The notes under the pieces were generated by a model. It worked only from the letters and a program-made list of their open reading frames with translations. It was not told the origin of the DNA and did no database searches. A stretch of 5,414 nt of DNA, from NCBI GenBank assembly GCA_004556455.1, contig SFGY01000063.1:1-5414 (forward strand). The letters run 5' to 3'. Source of the stretch: Clostridiales bacterium (lineage in GTDB: Bacteria > Bacillota > Clostridia > Saccharofermentanales > DTU023). Below, one piece after another: positions 1-5,414 of the stretch. Every line of letters starts with the position of its first letter. The first letter of the stretch is position 1. Position numbers and translations under genes: made by a program.

Positions 1-27
1 AATCAGATGATTGTCGAAAGAAAAAAA

Positions 28-69
28 GGGTCATAGAAAAGAGAATAGTACCATAAAACCTGAAATTCC
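28..69 (+). other. 5' arm of the 16S precursor processing stem
   Basis: This leader segment pairs with 1701-1740. Positions 28-35 (GGGTCATA) pair with 1733-1740 (TATGACCC), followed by one G-G mismatch. Positions 37-54 pair with 1714-1731 for 18 consecutive pairs including one G-U. After an internal loop, 59-62 (CCTG) pairs with 1705-1708 (CAGG) and 66-69 (TTCC) with 1701-1704 (GGAA). The duplex encloses the whole 16S gene, which is the classic RNase III precursor arrangement. The pairing is seen directly; the enzyme is inferred from known rRNA maturation. Confidence 0.9.
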
Positions 70-70
70 A

Positions 71-86
71 GCTGATGAAAATCAGC
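71..86 (+). other. Leader hairpin with GAAA tetraloop
   Basis: Six perfect pairs (GCTGAT with ATCAGC) close a GAAA (GNRA-type) loop. It begins one base after the 5' arm of the 16S processing stem, so it may stack on that duplex. It has no U-tract and is not a terminator. Confidence 0.7.
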
Positions 87-147
87 AAAGGATAAAACGC
101 AAGTGCGATGAACACTTCAAAAAATCATCGAATGAACCAGATCAAGA

Positions 148-159
148 AGCCGAAAGGCT
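148..159 (+). other. GAAA-loop hairpin just before the 16S 5' end
   Basis: AGCC and GGCT form four pairs around a GAAA loop. The hairpin ends 13 bases before the inferred mature 16S 5' end. It is short, but resembles the hairpin immediately ahead of 23S. A role in 5' end maturation is possible but only inferred. Confidence 0.55.
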
Positions 160-172
160 AAACGATAAACTT

Positions 173-1699
<1,527 letters not shown>

Positions 1700-1700
1700 G

Positions 1701-1740
1701 GGAACAGGAAGTCATGGTACTATTTTCTTTTGTATGACCC
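1701..1740 (+). other. 3' arm of the 16S precursor processing stem
   Basis: This is the partner of leader positions 28-69, starting two bases after the inferred 16S 3' end. Its outer part (1731-1738) is also the 5' half of the local hairpin at 1731-1751, so the last eight pairs of the long stem and the hairpin cannot exist together. Confidence 0.9.
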
Positions 1741-1751
1741 AAAGTCATACA
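1731..1751 (+). other. Local hairpin at the junction of the 16S and 23S processing stems
   Basis: TGTATGAC and GTCATACA form eight perfect pairs around a CCAAA loop. It fills exactly the gap between the main 16S stem (last base 1731) and the 23S stem (first base 1752). No U-tract follows, so it is not a terminator. It is an alternative partner for the bases that otherwise pair with leader 28-35. Confidence 0.75.
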
Positions 1752-1785
1752 TTGGTCATTGAAAACAACATAAAGAAAAAAGAGT
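1752..1785 (+). other. 5' arm of the 23S precursor processing stem
   Basis: This segment pairs with 4782-4814. TTGGTCA meets TGACCAA, then after a G-U pair, one A-U pair and a G-G mismatch there is a run of 14 Watson-Crick pairs (1762-1775 with 4791-4804). After a small internal loop, AAAAGAGT (1778-1785) pairs with 4782-4789. About 31 pairs enclose 23S, as expected for an RNase III-type substrate. The arm lies about 115 bases before mature 23S, so further 5' trimming is needed. Confidence 0.9.
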
Positions 1786-1878
1786 AAAGAGCAAATATTA
1801 AACAAAGTAAAAACTTCTTAATAAATGCAATTTCAAAAACAACATTCTTTTGAGCTCAGAAAGAGAACAAAAGAAAAA

Positions 1879-1897
1879 CGAAATGCGAAAGCATTCG
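1879..1897 (+). other. GAAA-loop hairpin abutting the 23S 5' end
   Basis: CGAAATGC and GCATTCG pair with one bulged A around a GAAA loop. The hairpin ends three bases before the inferred mature 23S 5' end. It could guide or block 5' trimming, but no function is shown by the sequence. Confidence 0.65.
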
Positions 1898-1900
1898 TGG

Positions 1901-4765
<2,865 letters not shown>

Positions 4766-4837
4766 ACAAGACTTTTGAAAAACTCTTTTCCTTTATGTTG
4801 TTTTGAGTGACCAAAAACTGAATAAAAACGCAAGATT
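4766..4837 (+). other. 23S-5S spacer, no tRNA genes
   Basis: This is a 72-base A/T-rich spacer. It consists mostly of the 3' arm of the 23S processing stem (4782-4814), followed by an unpaired A-rich run up to 5S. It is too short to hold a tRNA gene. Confidence 0.9.
4782..4814 (+). other. 3' arm of the 23S precursor processing stem
   Basis: This is the partner of 1752-1785. It begins about 17 bases after the inferred mature 23S 3' end and about 23 bases before 5S. Cleavage here would separate pre-23S from pre-5S. Confidence 0.9.
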
Positions 4838-4957
4838 GATCTCGTGATGATGGCGAAGGGGAAACACCTGTTTACATACCGAACACAGAAGTAAAGTCCT
4901 TCAGCGCTGAAAGTACTTGGTGGGCAACTGCCTGGGAGGATAGGACATCGCGGGGTC
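4838..4957 (+). rRNA. rrf: 5S ribosomal RNA, complete
   Basis: This is the third rRNA of the operon, a 50S component that binds proteins L5, L18 and L25-type factors in the central protuberance. The typical blocks GATGGCGAAG (from 4848), ACCTGTTTACATACCGAACAC (around 4865-4885), GAAGTAAAG and TAGGACATCGC near the 3' end are all recognisable. The terminal helix is complete: GATCTCGTGATG (4838-4849) pairs with CATCGCGGGGTC (4946-4957) over 12 pairs including several G-U. The true mature ends may be two or three bases inside these coordinates, since 5S is usually 115-118 bases. Confidence 0.96.
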
Positions 4958-4983
4958 TTTTTACATTTAAGCTTAAGCCGCGC

Positions 4984-5045
4984 AAAAAAAGAAAGGTGAA
5001 TGGCCCGTGCAAGTTTACTTGCAAAGGGCCAATGACCTTTTTTTT
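4984..5045 (+). terminator. Intrinsic terminator of the rRNA operon, probably bidirectional
   Basis: This is a long hairpin: AAAGGT (4992-4997) with ACCTTT (5035-5040), TGGCCC (5001-5006) with GGGCCA (5026-5031), and TGCAAG (5008-5013) with CTTGCA (5018-5023), closing a TTTA loop. Eight T follow at 5038-5045. A matching A-tract at 4984-4990 and 4992-4994 gives a T-rich tail on the other strand, so it could also stop transcription arriving from the right. It lies 27 bases after 5S. Confidence 0.92.
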
Positions 5046-5047
5046 AT

Positions 5048-5093
5048 GGGGCGTAGCCCCTGACGAAGGTGTCTACAGGACACCGGAGTACGC
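5048..5093. other. Two-hairpin element with possible pseudoknot, function unknown
   Basis: GGGG (5048-5051) and CCCC (5057-5060) close a CGTAG loop. GGTGTC (5068-5073) and GACACC (5079-5084) close a TACAG loop with six perfect pairs. CGTA in the first loop (5052-5055) is complementary to TACG at 5089-5092, which would make a pseudoknot enclosing the second hairpin. It sits between two convergent terminators and is GC-richer than its surroundings. I do not recognise it as a known RNA family. It could be a structured RNA, a small repeat, a remnant or chance. Confidence 0.4.
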
Positions 5094-5158
5094 GGCGATA
5101 AGAGCCTGAAATGTTTACAATACGCATGCAAGTAAAAAGAGACAGTTTCCTCATCCAT

Positions 5159-5200
5159 AAAAAACAAACAAAAAGCCCCTTGAGCCAATCACTCAAGGGG
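5159..5200 (-). terminator. Intrinsic terminator of the convergent - strand gene
   Basis: On the - strand CCCCTTGAG and CTCAAGGGG form nine perfect pairs around a seven-base loop, followed by CTTTTTGTTTGTTTTTT. The 5' half of the stem contains the TGA stop of the upstream gene. On the + strand the hairpin is followed only by TTAAATATTT, so termination is mainly for the - strand. Confidence 0.92.
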
Positions 5201-5414
5201 TTAAATATTTAGAAGGAATAATTCCCTTCTCTTTATACTCATTGCCATGTAAAATAATTCGTCCGCCGATAATCTTGTAAATCTTTGCGGACAGAGGCTC
5301 TAAAATAATCTGTTCCAAGTCTTCCTCATTGTTTGTAAGCAGCTCAAGACCTTTGCGGTCCTTGACAGCTCCATGGCTGAAGCAGCGGCTTTTAACAGTG
5401 TTGCGGTTAAAGAG
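5193..5414 (-). CDS. 3' end of an unidentified protein gene (partial, runs off the right edge)
   Basis: Reading the - strand from the window edge gives 73 codons without a stop, ending in TGA at 5195-5193. The start lies beyond the window. Support for a real gene is the uninterrupted frame, the ordinary soluble-protein composition (rich in Lys, Glu, Ile, Leu) and the strong terminator that begins at the stop codon. The visible C-terminal part contains GLELLTNNEEDLEQIILEPL, then a hydrophobic KIYKIIGGRIIL stretch, and ends in a basic tail with KYLTP. I see no transmembrane segment, signal or catalytic motif, and do not recognise the family. The gene converges on the rRNA operon, with about 236 bases between the end of 5S and the stop codon, and is probably unrelated to it in function. 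Confidence 0.75.
   Translation of the reverse strand, partial: LFNRNTVKSRCFSHGAVKDRKGLELLTNNEEDLEQIILEPLSAKIYKIIGGRIILHGNEYKEKGIIPSKYLTP

Larger units (their letters stand above)
1..172 (+). promoter_or_regulatory. rRNA operon leader (3' part of the external transcribed spacer)
   Basis: This A-rich stretch is transcribed ahead of 16S. Its transcribed nature is shown by positions 28-69, which are complementary to the sequence just after 16S. Further local hairpins are visible: 71-86 (GCTGAT, GAAA loop, ATCAGC), 148-159 (AGCC, GAAA loop, GGCT), and a pair of mutually exclusive hairpins, 101-105 with 113-117 or 106-111 with 125-130. No convincing -35/-10 pair lies in the first 36 bases, so the promoters should be upstream of the window. 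A reading frame from a TTG at 11 crosses the leader and enters mature 16S. It is not considered a gene. I could not identify a clear boxA antitermination site here. Confidence 0.85.
1700..1900 (+). other. 16S-23S internal transcribed spacer, no tRNA genes
   Basis: This 201-base A-rich spacer contains no tRNA: no T-arm block of the GGTTCRA type and no cloverleaf can be found. From left to right it carries the 3' arm of the 16S processing stem, the hairpin at 1731-1751, the 5' arm of the 23S processing stem, an A-rich stretch at 1786-1878 with an 8-base palindrome TGAGCTCA at 1851-1858, and a GAAA-loop hairpin abutting 23S. The segment GGTCATTGAAAAC at 1754-1766 resembles the conserved TTTGAAAAC-type motif of many Firmicutes spacers. 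It may overlap a boxA-like antitermination site, but that is uncertain. Confidence 0.9.

Noticed and set aside
106..124. Possible boxA antitermination site in the leader (GAACACTTCAAAAA)
   Set aside because: It differs too much from the Firmicutes-type boxA (TGTTCTTTGAAAAC) to call without comparison to other leaders.
4901..4976. Palindromes TCAGCGCTGA (4901-4910, in 5S) and TTAAGCTTAA (4967-4976)
   Set aside because: The first is part of normal 5S helices and the second is a short A/T-rich palindrome. Neither has flanking features suggesting an operator or attachment site.
5059..5093. Hammerhead-ribozyme-like core: CTGACGA at 5060-5066 followed by a perfect hairpin
   Set aside because: The GAAA that must follow stem II is GGAG here, no NUH cleavage site stands before stem I, and no stem III can be formed. 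CTGANGA alone is expected by chance a few times in a window this size.
5046..5158. Possible tRNA or small gene after the rRNA terminator
   Set aside because: There is no T-arm consensus, no acceptor-stem pairing and no cloverleaf. The ATG at 5046 reaches a stop after five codons.
5373..5414. + strand open frame from an ATG running off the right edge
   Set aside because: It has only 14 codons, no ribosome-binding site, and lies antisense to the better supported - strand gene that ends at a terminator.

Overview
The window holds one complete bacterial ribosomal RNA operon on the + strand, in the order 16S (rrs), 23S (rrl), 5S (rrf). It is followed by a terminator, a short intergenic stretch, and the 3' end of a protein gene that runs toward the operon on the - strand. 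The 16S sequence, judged from memory of its V1-V9 regions, reads like a low-GC Gram-positive of the class Clostridia, family Eubacteriaceae, closest to the Eubacterium limosum / E. callanderi group. The A-rich spacers and the 16S 3' tail (CCTCCTTTCTA, as in Firmicutes) agree with this. The species was not checked against a database.

Layout: 1-172 is the 3' part of the rRNA leader; the promoter must lie upstream of the window. 173-1699 is 16S. 1700-1900 is a spacer without tRNA genes. 1901-4765 is 23S. 4766-4837 is a short spacer without tRNA. 4838-4957 is 5S. 4984-5045 is an intrinsic terminator, probably working in both directions. 5046-5158 is non-coding, with two stable hairpins that may form a small structured element. 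5159-5200 is the terminator of the convergent gene. 5193-5414 is that gene's 3' end, 73 codons plus stop, product not recognised.

The non-coding parts explain one another. Leader positions 28-69 pair with 1701-1740, closing a long processing stem around 16S. Positions 1752-1785 pair with 4782-4814, closing one around 23S. These are the usual substrates for RNase III-type cleavage that frees the three rRNAs from one precursor. A local hairpin at the junction of the two stems (1731-1751) competes with the outer part of the 16S stem. Small GAAA-loop hairpins stand just before the mature 5' ends of both 16S and 23S.

All ATG/TTG-type reading frames inside the rRNA genes are shadows. I see no mobile element, CRISPR array, intron or new gene system. 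The findings are details of rRNA processing structure, the intergenic element and the unidentified convergent gene.
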